DNA of 32,743 bases from a virus (IMGVR_UViG_3300021090_000077:1-32743), one strand, 5' to 3'; counted from the stretch's first letter, positions 21,575 through 30,288 are shown. Numbers and translations are program-made. The notes: a model not told the origin generated them from the sequence alone.

Positions 21575-22552
21575 TTAACCCCCCACGCGAGAGCACCTTT
21601 TTTCCTTCTCTTCGTTCAGTTCATCCCACGCAGTCCCGAACATTTTTTCCCACTTCGGACTCCCGACCTGTGTCAGAAAAAGACGCATCAAGCCCATGAA
21701 TGCCGGGTCCTTCTTGATTTCCTCCCCGCACAAGAAATGCGCTTCCGGCTTCATGCACACACGCGGATAGGCCCCAATCGTAGCCTTTCGAAAAGCGTAA
21801 TGCGCCGGGGACCAGTGAAGATCCTTCAACTCGGCACACCGCTGATTCGCCAGCGAGCCGACCATCTGCCCGAGCATTTCTGGTTCGGCCCAACATTCCA
21901 GCTTCCGCGCACCAAATTTCGACCGGACGAGACGGCGAAGCGGGGCCACGGTTGTCACCCACTCCATTTCTGACGTGGGATACCAGATATCAAAGAACGC
22001 GTGATCCCACCACCACACCTTCAACTCGCGCAGGAAAGCAAAAAGGTCAGCCTGTCGCACGGTAACCTTGCTTGGAAGATCCTGCCCACAGAGCTTGACG
22101 ATATCCGGTTCGATTTCGATGACCTCGACCGAAGAGACCTCGGGCTTTTGTGCCACAAGACGCGCGACCACCGAGAGCCCCAAGCCTCCGATCAAAACCC
22201 TGCCTCGTGCCTTGCGCACAAAATTATTCATTTGGTAAAGTTCTTGCGGGTGGTCTGACATCAAGGTGTCACCGTCCCGGACCAGACGATGCACCAACAG
22301 ATCCTGAGCAGGCTGTACTTTGATTATTCTCTGCCCGGTCATGATTGCGGAGCGTGGAGAAACAACCGTGACACACTCGTCTTTTCGATACAGCTTGTGC
22401 TCGACAGCAAAATCCCCGACCTTCTTTTTTTGAAAACGAATCGGAGACTGGAACGCTTCCCGCGCTCGCATGGTCATCTGCTTTTCAGTCAGTGTCCCTT
22501 GAGTTAGACTGAAACTGGTAGGAAGAGAAAAGCTACGTCGAGAATTTTTCAT
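21575..22552 (-). CDS. Spermidine-synthase/methyltransferase-like Rossmann-fold protein
   Basis: 325 residues from an ATG that shares one base with the upstream stop (TGATG). Residues around 105-140 contain RVLIGGLGLSVVARLV, VEVIEIEPDIV and later RQADLFAFL, the glycine motif, acidic residue and motif IV region of class I SAM-dependent enzymes; spacing and the IEIEPD segment most resemble polyamine aminopropyltransferases (SpeE fold). Many phages carry such proteins of unknown substrate. The C-terminal half (WAEPEMLGQMV...) matches nothing I know. Possible substrates are a nucleotide, DNA or a polyamine; the last would matter for DNA packaging charge. Not assignable further. Confidence 0.75.
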   Translation of the reverse strand: MKNSRRSFSLPTSFSLTQGTLTEKQMTMRAREAFQSPIRFQKKKVGDFAVEHKLYRKDECVTVVSPRSAIMTGQRIIKVQPAQDLLVHRLVRDGDTLMSDHPQELYQMNNFVRKARGRVLIGGLGLSVVARLVAQKPEVSSVEVIEIEPDIVKLCGQDLPSKVTVRQADLFAFLRELKVWWWDHAFFDIWYPTSEMEWVTTVAPLRRLVRSKFGARKLECWAEPEMLGQMVGSLANQRCAELKDLHWSPAHYAFRKATIGAYPRVCMKPEAHFLCGEEIKKDPAFMGLMRLFLTQVGSPKWEKMFGTAWDELNEEKEKRCSRVGG

Positions 22553-22869
22553 CACGCTACTCGTTCGAAAAACGGTAGAGCGGGCTCGTATCGGTCCCCT
22601 TCCGTCAACCCCCGCGCACGACACGCGAGGCATGACTCGCACGAGCCCGCTCCACCTGCGAACCCTTGGGAGTTACGGAACCTTCGAAAATAGCCGGATG
22701 AACCTGTGTCAGTCCCCTTCACCGCAGAAGTAGTGGCCACTTCTCCTGCGGTTGAGGCCACGGCAAACCTACCGACACTTCCCGTGGTCAGAAAGCGATC
22801 TTGCGGCACCCTCAAGTCCACCCGGCCCATCTTGTTGCTTCTCGGACGGTTGTCGTCGTAATCGAGCAT
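22552..22869 (-). CDS. Small Gly/Ser/Thr-rich protein with CxxC, first gene of operon
   Basis: 105 residues (110 if the ATG inside the promoter -10 were used, which is unlikely). The chosen ATG is about five bases after the predicted transcript start, so translation would be nearly leaderless. The middle is Gly/Ser/Thr-rich and the C-terminus holds CESCLACRARG, a short CxxCxxC cluster. Composition is not strongly protein-like, but the one-base TGATG overlap with the next gene and the promoter just upstream support it. Function unknown. Confidence 0.55.
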   Translation of the reverse strand: MLDYDDNRPRSNKMGRVDLRVPQDRFLTTGSVGRFAVASTAGEVATTSAVKGTDTGSSGYFRRFRNSQGFAGGAGSCESCLACRARGLTEGDRYEPALPFFERVA

Positions 22870-22880
22870 ATCAGACCATA

Positions 22881-22909
22881 ACATTACACCTGTAACGGTG
22901 AAAAGTCAA
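22881..22909 (-). promoter_or_regulatory. Minus-strand promoter of the PurZ/VWA operon with inverted-repeat operator
   Basis: TTGACT, 17-base spacer, TAATGT. It shares the 14-base block GTTACAGGTGTAAT and the flanking TTGACTT with the CobS-like gene promoter. The inverted repeat TTACA-GG-TGTAA lies across the -10. It is placed back to back with the plus-strand promoter of the packaging operon, with only 13 bases between the two -35 boxes. Confidence 0.8.
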
Positions 22910-22922
22910 GGGAAAAAACGGG

Positions 22923-22951
22923 TTGACAGGAAATTCACAGCCCGCTACCTT
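22923..22951 (+). promoter_or_regulatory. Plus-strand promoter of the packaging/head operon
   Basis: TTGACA, 17-base spacer, TACCTT. The next ATG (22958) begins seven bases after the -10, so the message is predicted to be leaderless, as at 17251. It lacks the 16-base block shared by the other two plus-strand promoters, so it may belong to a different expression class. Confidence 0.65.
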
Positions 22952-22957
22952 GTTCTC

Positions 22958-23542
22958 ATGCCCGCTTCGGCAGCCGACGTGGAAGCATTTCTGGACGAGG
23001 AACTATCGGTTCCGCTCGACGAACAAACGAACCTCCAGAATTTCCGCCTCACTGTTCAAGCCAAGATTTACGACCTGCTCGACCGGTGGACCTCTGAAGC
23101 CCGAGCCTCTACCGCATCCATGAGTGAGGGGCGCAATGCCCTGCTCGACGCGACCGTTTACGGGAACTTCCGATCTGTAGCTTACGCCAACCACGACCTC
23201 AACACGACCGTAAAAGACGCAGTGGAGAGCCTCCTACGCATCACCGGCCAGTTCGACACTCCGGCTCAAGTCGAAGCAGGATTGGCCGAACGCGAAGGTA
23301 CAGCACCTCCCCGACACAAGGCGCTGACCGATCTGGACAAGCTGGATGGTCCCGCGCGTGATCGTGTAAGACAAATGGTGGCCACAATCCTGTCCGCGGC
23401 GGTCTCTCTGACTCCCCCGATTCAGGCCGTCAATGTGACTACACAGATCAAGCGCAAGGAGAAACTTCGGAAACTCCTAGAGAAGGGACCCCTCCGTGTC
23501 CGTAGGCCACAAAAGAAAGCCACCGATAGCGCCGGGAATTGA
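22958..23542 (+). CDS. Possible small terminase subunit
   Basis: 194 residues from the leaderless ATG; the frame extends 60 bases further upstream to a GTG, but that stretch is the promoter. The protein is helical and hydrophilic with an acidic N-terminus (ADVEAFLDEELSVPLDE) and a basic C-terminus (IKRKEKLRKLLEKGPLRVRRPQKK). It lies directly upstream of the large terminase and overlaps it by 47 bases. Position and composition suit a DNA-recognition small terminase, but I see no helix-turn-helix and recognise no family. Confidence 0.5.
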   Translation: MPASAADVEAFLDEELSVPLDEQTNLQNFRLTVQAKIYDLLDRWTSEARASTASMSEGRNALLDATVYGNFRSVAYANHDLNTTVKDAVESLLRITGQFDTPAQVEAGLAEREGTAPPRHKALTDLDKLDGPARDRVRQMVATILSAAVSLTPPIQAVNVTTQIKRKEKLRKLLEKGPLRVRRPQKKATDSAGN

Positions 23543-26500
23543 CGCTACCTTCGAAACCGTCCCGGCAGCCAAGGGGCTGATAGCTCTCATCGACGAACAT
23601 GTACTGGTCCTGCCGCCAGAGGAGCGAGAACTAGTCAGGACGATCATCAAAGTATGGTCCGAGTCGGGCGATGATGAAATACTGGCCGAAGCCCGCTCCC
23701 GTGATTACATCGGCGGGCACATGCCCGTGGACCCACACACCTTTCTCACAGACCCTTATTTCCTCGGGGATTTTGCCAAGGCGATTTACCCAAAATGGAG
23801 AGCCGACCTAGAATACGTCCTCGACCCTAAAAACCAGATAGAACAGTGGGCACTCGTAGGCGCTCAAGGCACAGGAAAGTGCCGAAAAAAATCCGCCTCT
23901 ATCACTCTATGGGGTGGACAAGTTGTTACAGCCGAGGCCCTTGTAGGAAAGTCCTTCGCTCTCCCCACCCTTCTGAATGGGAAGGTCAGAAAAGCCCGCG
24001 CTTGGGCGGAATGGAACCGCATCGAACCTACTTTCACTCTCGAAACTCATACAGGAAAACTAGCTGAAGCCAACAGCGACCATCCCTTTTGGGTAACACC
24101 ACGTCTCGACGATGTTTCAGAATCCACACGTCTAGGCCGTCGAATGAAACTCGGCCCCGCCGGTTGGCAGAAATTAAAGAATATCTCCCCCGGCGATCTC
24201 GTGGCTATACCTGATAGCCTTCCTGTCTTTGGTACAAAGCCTCTTCCAGATCACGAAGTCAAGCTCCTAGCTTACCTCATCGGAGACGGAAGCCTTTCCA
24301 CATCAAACATCCGTTTCACGCAGACTTCAGGACCACAACTTTTCGAATTTCTAGCCTGCGTGAAAAAAGCCGACGCCGTAGCGATCAACTATGCCCCTAT
24401 GCAGTACCGTATCGTGGGACAAGTACGTACTATAAGACACCATTATCCGGGATCAAACCCAATTCTTAATCTCGTTCGAGAGCATGGTCTCGAAGGAAAA
24501 CTCTCCAAAGAAAAAAGAATTCCATCCACCATCTTCGTGCTTCCGAAACAACAACTCGCCCTTTTCCTTTCCCGTCTTTATTCGACTGATGGGTGGGCAC
24601 ACTACAGGCCAAAACAAAACGGACGAGGCAGCGAAATAGGTTACTGTACAGCATCTCACGGCCTTGCTATGGACCTCATGCGACTTCTTCTTCGTTTTGG
24701 TCTTCATCCTGTACTGACTTACAGACGAGTTTCTTCATCTAAAGATGGCCTAAAAAAATTCAACGCGTGGACCTTGACCCTTCGCGCCCACGATCAGATC
24801 CGGCGATTCGCGTCCGAAATTGGCATTTTCGGAAAGGAAAAGGCCCTCACCAAAATCGTTGAACACTCGAACCGCTGGCTTAATTTTCCTAGAAAACGAA
24901 AGTTGCTCAAGGGCACGAAAAAGTCAATAGCTCGTCCTTGTTACATTCCATGGATGTACCGTAATGCCCTACCGGGAACGCGATGGGAATACGTTCAGGC
25001 AGTCACACCCGGCCCCACCGACATGACTGTAGCAATCGAAACAGAAAGCCATACTTTCCTAACCGAATTCTACGAACACAACACGACTGTAGCGCTCGCC
25101 GCTCAAACCTACAAGCTCTACCGCCTTTCTTGCTTGAAGGACCCACAGCGGTATTACTCACTCGACCCAACTGCGGAAATCTACTTCGGCATGTTTACGC
25201 TCAATAAGGAGAAAGCGAACGACGTTCTCTACAACAAATTTCACAAGATCCTCGAACAATCGAATTACTTCAAAGAACGTTTTCCGTTCCGAAAGCGTAG
25301 AAAAGGCCCCATGGTTTCCGGACGCCTGCAAGAGCAACTTCAAGAATCCGAGTGGGTCTACGAACTGCTCTTCCCACGGAATCTGCACGTTATTTCCGGA
25401 TCGCAGACCGCTCACGCCCTTTCGGTTGACCTTTTCTCCTGCCTGCTCGACGAGATGAACTGGAGACGAAAAAAATCCCTACGCCCTGAAGAAGATGTCA
25501 ATTCCGCCGTCACTCTCTACGAACAGGTTCTGAACCGTATCACAGGCCGCTTCATGAGCCACGGCATCAAACCGGGACTGTTGTGCGTCGTCTCGTCCAA
25601 ACGAGCCACAACAGATTTCACGGATGGACTTGTGGCACGGATGCGAAAAGAACCCGAGCATTGTTTCGTCTCAGACTACCCGTTGTGGGAAGTTAAGCCC
25701 GGAAAATACTCCACCGAAAAATTTCATGTCTTTGTCGGAGGAAGCTACGGTGAGTCACACATCATCAAGGACGAAGACCTCCACAAATACGACCTCAAGG
25801 CAAAAAACATTGTTTCACCACCTGTCGATTTCCTGCCTGACTTCAAACGAAGCATCAACTCAGCGATCCGGGACATCGGCGGAATTTCGACCGTACCCTA
25901 TTCTCTTCTATTCGAGAACGAGGAGATTATCCTCCAGAACATCGACTCGACCCGGAAATCGCCTTTCCGCATCGACGAAATTCCTCTCGGACTCAAGACC
26001 GCGCAGTCATTGGATTTCTGGTTTGACGCGACTGCTGCGACCTTCCATGACGGCTACACCAGAAAGCCCCGCTGGCACTCCAATGCTCCGAGATTCATCC
26101 ACGTAGACCTGTCCAAGAACAGGAACGCGACCGGCCTTTCGATGCTGTGTCCTCATGGCTCGAAAAAAATCATCTCCATGACCCCTGACAGAAAACAAGC
26201 AGTCGCGTTTGTGCCGCAAATATGGGTGGACTTCACCATACGCATTATAGCTCCCGAGGGCGACGAAATTGACTACGACAAGATACGGCAGTTCATCGTC
26301 TACCTCCGCCGGGTCGGTTACCCCATTCAGGCCGTCAGCTTCGACCAATTTCAATGCCTCGCAAAAGGAACCCTAATAAATACAGCGAGAGGACTCATCC
26401 CTATCGAAGAAGTGCAAATCGGTGATGTAGTCGCTTCCCGTAGTGGCCCACGCAGGGTTCAACGAACATGGATATTTGGGAAGAAAGACACCCTAAAAAT

Positions 26501-28076
26501 TATTACACGAGACGGCGAAATCATCGAAGGCACCGGAAAACACCGTATCGAGGTATCCAAAAAACACTTCCAACGTAATAGCGGACCTGTAGAACACGAG
26601 TGGGAATGGAAAAGATTAGACGAACTAAAACCGAACGACATTGTTCGTATGGTTGAGGACCCAATTCCGTTTGAAGATCGTCCCGAAAGCTCGCTTTCCG
26701 TAGAAATTGAACCCTACATTCACGGAAATCAGCGGTTGAATCGAGATGCCGTCAAGGAGATTCTTCAACAACGCGCAAACGGGGCTAACCTAGAAACAAT
26801 CGCGTGGAATTTCTCCATAGCGCAAGCCACAGTATCAGCTATCACACGAAAGAAAATACATGTTGCAGAAAAAAAGCCGTTAGATGTCTGGAAAGCCCCC
26901 TCAACGCTTACCCCAAAACTCGCTGAGTGGATGGGTCTTATTTGGGGAGACGGACATATCGGAGAACGCCACGTCAATCTGACAGTAACAAAAGAAGAAG
27001 CTGAAGACGCCCTACACGTTCACCACGAACTATTCGGATTTTTTCCGGCTTTCCACCAACGTTCTGAAAAAACTTTCGGCGAGATTAGACTTAATTCCAT
27101 GCGTCTGGTCAGGTGGTTAAACGCAAACACACTCGTTAAACCATTTATTCCGGACTCCGTTCTCCGAGGAAGTCGTGCCGCCCAAGCAGCGTTTCTACGT
27201 GGGCTCTTTGCAGCAGACGGTTCTGTAAGTAAAGACATCGGTCAAGTCACGCTTTCAACAAAACACGCCAAGCTCGCAAAACAGGTCATGGTTTTACTAC
27301 GAACAGAATTCGGAATTGCTAGTCACCTCACCCTTATTCGAGGAACCGGAGGAGGGTGTGTTCCATACTCAAAAGGCCGACATCAGTACGTAGTTCAAAT
27401 TCGTGGAAGTCGAAAAACATTTCTAGAACAAATCGGATTCAGTTACCAAAGGAAAGCCGCTCTTCTTGCTATGCATGTTAACAGACCGGGACGCCGTATT
27501 TTTTCCCGTGTTGCTAAAATAAAACCATCTCAAGCACAGGTGTACGATCTTCAGGTAGAAGATGACCCCTCCTATACAGCTAACGGTTTCATCTCACATA
27601 ATAGCGTTGATTCGATGCAGCTTCTCACCAAGACCGGCTTCACGACCAACTACACCTCGGTTGATCGCTCCGACTTGCCCTACGTCAATTTACGCAACGC
27701 CTGCTCCCAAAAGCGACTCAATATCTACCGTTACGAACCGTTGATCCACGAGCTTCGTAACCTCATTCACGACCTCGAACGGAGCAAGGTAGACCACCCG
27801 GATACAGATGTCTCTGGTGGACCGGGCTCGAAAGACGTGAGTGACAGCCTGTGCGGCGCCTATACGACTTGCGCGCAGGCTGTTGCCGCACTAAAGCCGA
27901 CCACGGCAATTCCACATCCTGTTCACATCGGGCAACACGAGACCGACACCGAACCGAGCGAAAAGGTGACGGCAATGTTCAAGGCTCTCGGCATCATCCC
28001 GACCGTTACAGGCTCTCCGGCGGACGCGTTTGCAACTGCGGACGTGGATCTGAACCCACGGAAACTACCGGAATAG
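23496..28076 (+). CDS. Terminase large subunit with two inteins
   Basis: DNA-packaging ATPase/nuclease, 1526 codons, about 709 residues after removal of two inteins. The ATPase has Walker A GAQGTGK-T and Walker B LFSCLLDE followed by MNW. The RNase H-like nuclease has acidic residues in FIHVDLSKN, SFDQFQ-S and DVSDSLCGA, the order expected for large terminases. One intein splits the P-loop, the other splits the nuclease next to its second acidic residue, so both catalytic sites are unformed until splicing. GTG start overlapping the upstream gene; weak AAGGGA site. Followed at 27 bases by the portal gene. Confidence 0.95.
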   Translation: MSVGHKRKPPIAPGIDATFETVPAAKGLIALIDEHVLVLPPEERELVRTIIKVWSESGDDEILAEARSRDYIGGHMPVDPHTFLTDPYFLGDFAKAIYPKWRADLEYVLDPKNQIEQWALVGAQGTGKCRKKSASITLWGGQVVTAEALVGKSFALPTLLNGKVRKARAWAEWNRIEPTFTLETHTGKLAEANSDHPFWVTPRLDDVSESTRLGRRMKLGPAGWQKLKNISPGDLVAIPDSLPVFGTKPLPDHEVKLLAYLIGDGSLSTSNIRFTQTSGPQLFEFLACVKKADAVAINYAPMQYRIVGQVRTIRHHYPGSNPILNLVREHGLEGKLSKEKRIPSTIFVLPKQQLALFLSRLYSTDGWAHYRPKQNGRGSEIGYCTASHGLAMDLMRLLLRFGLHPVLTYRRVSSSKDGLKKFNAWTLTLRAHDQIRRFASEIGIFGKEKALTKIVEHSNRWLNFPRKRKLLKGTKKSIARPCYIPWMYRNALPGTRWEYVQAVTPGPTDMTVAIETESHTFLTEFYEHNTTVALAAQTYKLYRLSCLKDPQRYYSLDPTAEIYFGMFTLNKEKANDVLYNKFHKILEQSNYFKERFPFRKRRKGPMVSGRLQEQLQESEWVYELLFPRNLHVISGSQTAHALSVDLFSCLLDEMNWRRKKSLRPEEDVNSAVTLYEQVLNRITGRFMSHGIKPGLLCVVSSKRATTDFTDGLVARMRKEPEHCFVSDYPLWEVKPGKYSTEKFHVFVGGSYGESHIIKDEDLHKYDLKAKNIVSPPVDFLPDFKRSINSAIRDIGGISTVPYSLLFENEEIILQNIDSTRKSPFRIDEIPLGLKTAQSLDFWFDATAATFHDGYTRKPRWHSNAPRFIHVDLSKNRNATGLSMLCPHGSKKIISMTPDRKQAVAFVPQIWVDFTIRIIAPEGDEIDYDKIRQFIVYLRRVGYPIQAVSFDQFQCLAKGTLINTARGLIPIEEVQIGDVVASRSGPRRVQRTWIFGKKDTLKIITRDGEIIEGTGKHRIEVSKKHFQRNSGPVEHEWEWKRLDELKPNDIVRMVEDPIPFEDRPESSLSVEIEPYIHGNQRLNRDAVKEILQQRANGANLETIAWNFSIAQATVSAITRKKIHVAEKKPLDVWKAPSTLTPKLAEWMGLIWGDGHIGERHVNLTVTKEEAEDALHVHHELFGFFPAFHQRSEKTFGEIRLNSMRLVRWLNANTLVKPFIPDSVLRGSRAAQAAFLRGLFAADGSVSKDIGQVTLSTKHAKLAKQVMVLLRTEFGIASHLTLIRGTGGGCVPYSKGRHQYVVQIRGSRKTFLEQIGFSYQRKAALLAMHVNRPGRRIFSRVAKIKPSQAQVYDLQVEDDPSYTANGFISHNSVDSMQLLTKTGFTTNYTSVDRSDLPYVNLRNACSQKRLNIYRYEPLIHELRNLIHDLERSKVDHPDTDVSGGPGSKDVSDSLCGAYTTCAQAVAALKPTTAIPHPVHIGQHETDTEPSEKVTAMFKALGIIPTVTGSPADAFATADVDLNPRKLPE
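23880..25082 (+). mobile_element. Terminase intein 1 (P-loop site), LAGLIDADG type
   Basis: A 401-residue insertion between Lys and Thr of the Walker A motif. Begins CRKKSASITLWGG, has a block B-like SDHPFWVT, and ends TFLTEFYEHN before Thr (+1). Endonuclease motifs LLAYLIGDGSL and FLSRLYSTDG are present; the second is divergent, so the nuclease could be weak. The N-terminal block differs from that of the RecA/UvsX and CobS-like inteins despite the identical insertion point. Confidence 0.92.
26355..27602 (+). mobile_element. Terminase intein 2 (nuclease-domain site), LAGLIDADG plus HTH
   Basis: A 416-residue insertion after SFDQFQ. Starts CLAKGTLINTARG, block B GTGKHRIEV, ends YTANGFISHN before Ser (+1). 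Endonuclease motifs WMGLIWGDGHI and FLRGLFAADG are intact. Between splicing block B and the first of these lies a helix-turn-helix-like segment (LNRDAVKEILQQRANG, then LETIAWNFSIAQATVSAI), an extra DNA-binding module. It differs from intein 1 throughout, so the two arrived independently. Confidence 0.93.
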
Positions 28077-28102
28077 CCGACTATCTAGTTGAGGCACAAA
28101 AA

Positions 28103-29908
28103 ATGGCAGAAGAACTGACCGAAGACAAGCTCGTACCTCTAGGAAAACTAGGCCCCATTCAAAGATCCCTTCTGCGACTGTTCGGTCTGGATCAGTGGAG
28201 ATACGGCCCGCGCACAACTCCATCCACGACTGCAAGAGACGCCACACTCCTTCGACGCGAACAAATGTCCATGCTGATGGGTGAGTTTTCAGCATACACA
28301 CAGCTTTCCAGCGACCGTCGCGTAAAATACGCTGACTATGATGCGATGGACGAGGGCAACCCGATAATCGCCAACGCACTTTCATTGGTCGCACAGGAAG
28401 CCACCCCGGAAGACTCTCGTAAGAAAAAGGTCCTTTGGATCGCGAGCAAAGACCCATCTGTCGAGAAACTGCTTCACCGGTTCCTCAGCGAAATACACCT
28501 TGAAGAACGCGCGTGGGGAAGCACACGCAACCTCGCCAAATACGGCGATGTGTTCCACCTACAGCTTTTCGACTATAAGGAAGCCAAGGGCGAAGAAAAA
28601 GAAATCCTGCGGTTCAAATCACTCCAGTACATCTATCCGGGACGCGTGGATCGTATCGAAGATGACGAATTGATTGGCTACCGCTCTCCGGACCTCGCTA
28701 CAATTATTCCACCCGGAAACAGTGACGGTATCTACGCTCCGTGGAATTTCACTCATGGGAGAGTAATGTCGTACGACTCAGAATCAATTTACGGGCGTTC
28801 TTTTATTGAAGAGGTCCGGAAAATATACAAGATGCTTCAGATCCTCGAAACGATGGTCGCACTGGCCCACGTGCAACGTGCTGTCGAACGCCACATCTTT
28901 ACCATCGACGTGGGCAACGCATCTGAAGAGGAAGCGCTTGGACTCGTCAAGAAATGGAAACAGTGGCTACGAAGAAAAGAATACTTCGACCCGACAACAC
29001 AGCAGTTCAAGGCCGACTTCAATCCAAACACGATTCAGGAAGACATTTTCATGCCGAAGCGTACCGGATCTGAAACAAAGGTAGATACGCTTCCAAGTCG
29101 AGTCCCTCCACAGGGACTCGTGGACGATCTGAATTATTTTCGAAACAACCTCTGCGCCGGGCTCGGCATCCCCCGTGATTACCTCGATGGAGTCACTCAG
29201 GGTGCATGGGACAGCAAGGCCGCTCTAGTAATACAGGATATCCACTTTGCCCGGAAAATCGAACGCCTTCAGCGGGGATTCCGGGAAATGGTCAAGAGAA
29301 TCTGTCAAGTGCGATTGGCGCTCGAAGGAAAAGGCGAAATACCAGACTTCGATGTCAGGATGGCGGGGTTGAGTGTCATCTCAGACCGACTGAACGAGGA
29401 TCTGTGGCAGCGGCGTGCTGAAGTCATGAGCGCGCTCGTAGCGCTTGCAGACAGCATGGGGTGGGATAAGGAAGCGTGGAGCAAACACGTCACCTCAACG
29501 TTCCTTCACGATGTTCCCGAGGAAACCCTCGAAAAGCTCCTGAACAGCATCCGCAATAACCTCCTGCAACAGCGGACAGGGATGGGAGCAGACGGAAAGA
29601 ACGGCGACGACCCGACAAAGCATGATCCTAGCAATCCCGTCTCACCCGAGCTACCGAAAAAAATGCCACGCGATGAATTCCCCGCCGGAATCAAATCGCT
29701 CTTTGCTGACGCTCTCGGAGAGGAAGCCGCCGATGCGATGGAAGAAAGCGGAACACACGACGCTGATGCTAAGAACCTGAAAAGACTCAAGGCCGACCTT
29801 TCCGCTATGAAAGAAAAAATCATCACATCATACCCGCAACTTCGTAACTTCGCGAAAGCTGCTGTCAAAGGACTCAAAGAAACCGAAAACAAAAAGGAGG
29901 CGAATTAA
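28103..29908 (+). CDS. Portal protein (T4 gp20-like)
   Basis: Dodecameric head vertex through which DNA enters. I chose the ATG after TerL (601 residues); the frame is open further upstream only as a shadow of TerL. Typical features: YADYDAMDEGNPIIANALSLVAQEAT near residue 70, IYGRSFIEEVRKIYKMLQILE, VERHIFTIDVGNASEEEA and NNLCAGLGIPRDYLDG, all in the order seen in T4-type and related portals. The tail after about residue 490 is acidic, helical and low in complexity. Strong downstream site AAAAGGAGG serves the next gene. Confidence 0.88.
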   Translation: MAEELTEDKLVPLGKLGPIQRSLLRLFGLDQWRYGPRTTPSTTARDATLLRREQMSMLMGEFSAYTQLSSDRRVKYADYDAMDEGNPIIANALSLVAQEATPEDSRKKKVLWIASKDPSVEKLLHRFLSEIHLEERAWGSTRNLAKYGDVFHLQLFDYKEAKGEEKEILRFKSLQYIYPGRVDRIEDDELIGYRSPDLATIIPPGNSDGIYAPWNFTHGRVMSYDSESIYGRSFIEEVRKIYKMLQILETMVALAHVQRAVERHIFTIDVGNASEEEALGLVKKWKQWLRRKEYFDPTTQQFKADFNPNTIQEDIFMPKRTGSETKVDTLPSRVPPQGLVDDLNYFRNNLCAGLGIPRDYLDGVTQGAWDSKAALVIQDIHFARKIERLQRGFREMVKRICQVRLALEGKGEIPDFDVRMAGLSVISDRLNEDLWQRRAEVMSALVALADSMGWDKEAWSKHVTSTFLHDVPEETLEKLLNSIRNNLLQQRTGMGADGKNGDDPTKHDPSNPVSPELPKKMPRDEFPAGIKSLFADALGEEAADAMEESGTHDADAKNLKRLKADLSAMKEKIITSYPQLRNFAKAAVKGLKETENKKEAN

Positions 29909-29910
29909 AC

Positions 29911-30288
29911 GTGCCTAACCCGTCCCCGTTGGTCCTCCTCGCCAAACGAATTTCAGAGACCCTCAACGATACCCGCATTCCCGGCGGCTCTTCATTGGAA
30001 CCAGAATGGAGTCCGGTTCTCGTACAACGCGTCCTTGGAGCAGCATCTGAGGTGATCCTCGATGCCGTAGCGCACGGAGAAGAAGTACAGCTTGGACGCG
30101 TCGGTCTCTTCTACCCGAAAGTGGTCGAAGCTAAAACGGTAGTCTCGAACCTCAATGGTGGAAAAGAAATAGACGTTCCTCGCCGCATCAAGCTCGGCTT
30201 CGATGCGACCACGCAGGCCGAGCAGAAAATTCAAAGTCTCAATTTATTTCTAGACTCTCTCGCAGCTACTTCGAATGGCAAAAAATAG
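29911..30288 (+). CDS. HU/IHF-like DNA-binding protein
   Basis: 125 residues, GTG start 12 bases after AAGGAGG. The C-terminal 90 residues follow the DNABII fold: helix ASEVILDAVAHGEEVQLGRVGLFYPKV (the HU G-x-V-x-L-x-x-x-G-x-F core), a variable arm with NLNGGKEIDVP and the closing helix with FDATTQAEQKI. The arm lacks the usual R-x-G-x-N-P sequence, so bending activity may differ. Location between portal and head-protein genes is odd for a bacterial-type HU and suggests a structural or packaging role. Confidence 0.65.
   Translation: MPNPSPLVLLAKRISETLNDTRIPGGSSLEPEWSPVLVQRVLGAASEVILDAVAHGEEVQLGRVGLFYPKVVEAKTVVSNLNGGKEIDVPRRIKLGFDATTQAEQKIQSLNLFLDSLAATSNGKK

Noticed and set aside
27851-28102. 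84-residue N-terminal extension of the portal protein
   Set aside because: It is the shadow of the terminase C-terminus in another frame; the ATG at 28103 follows the terminase stop.
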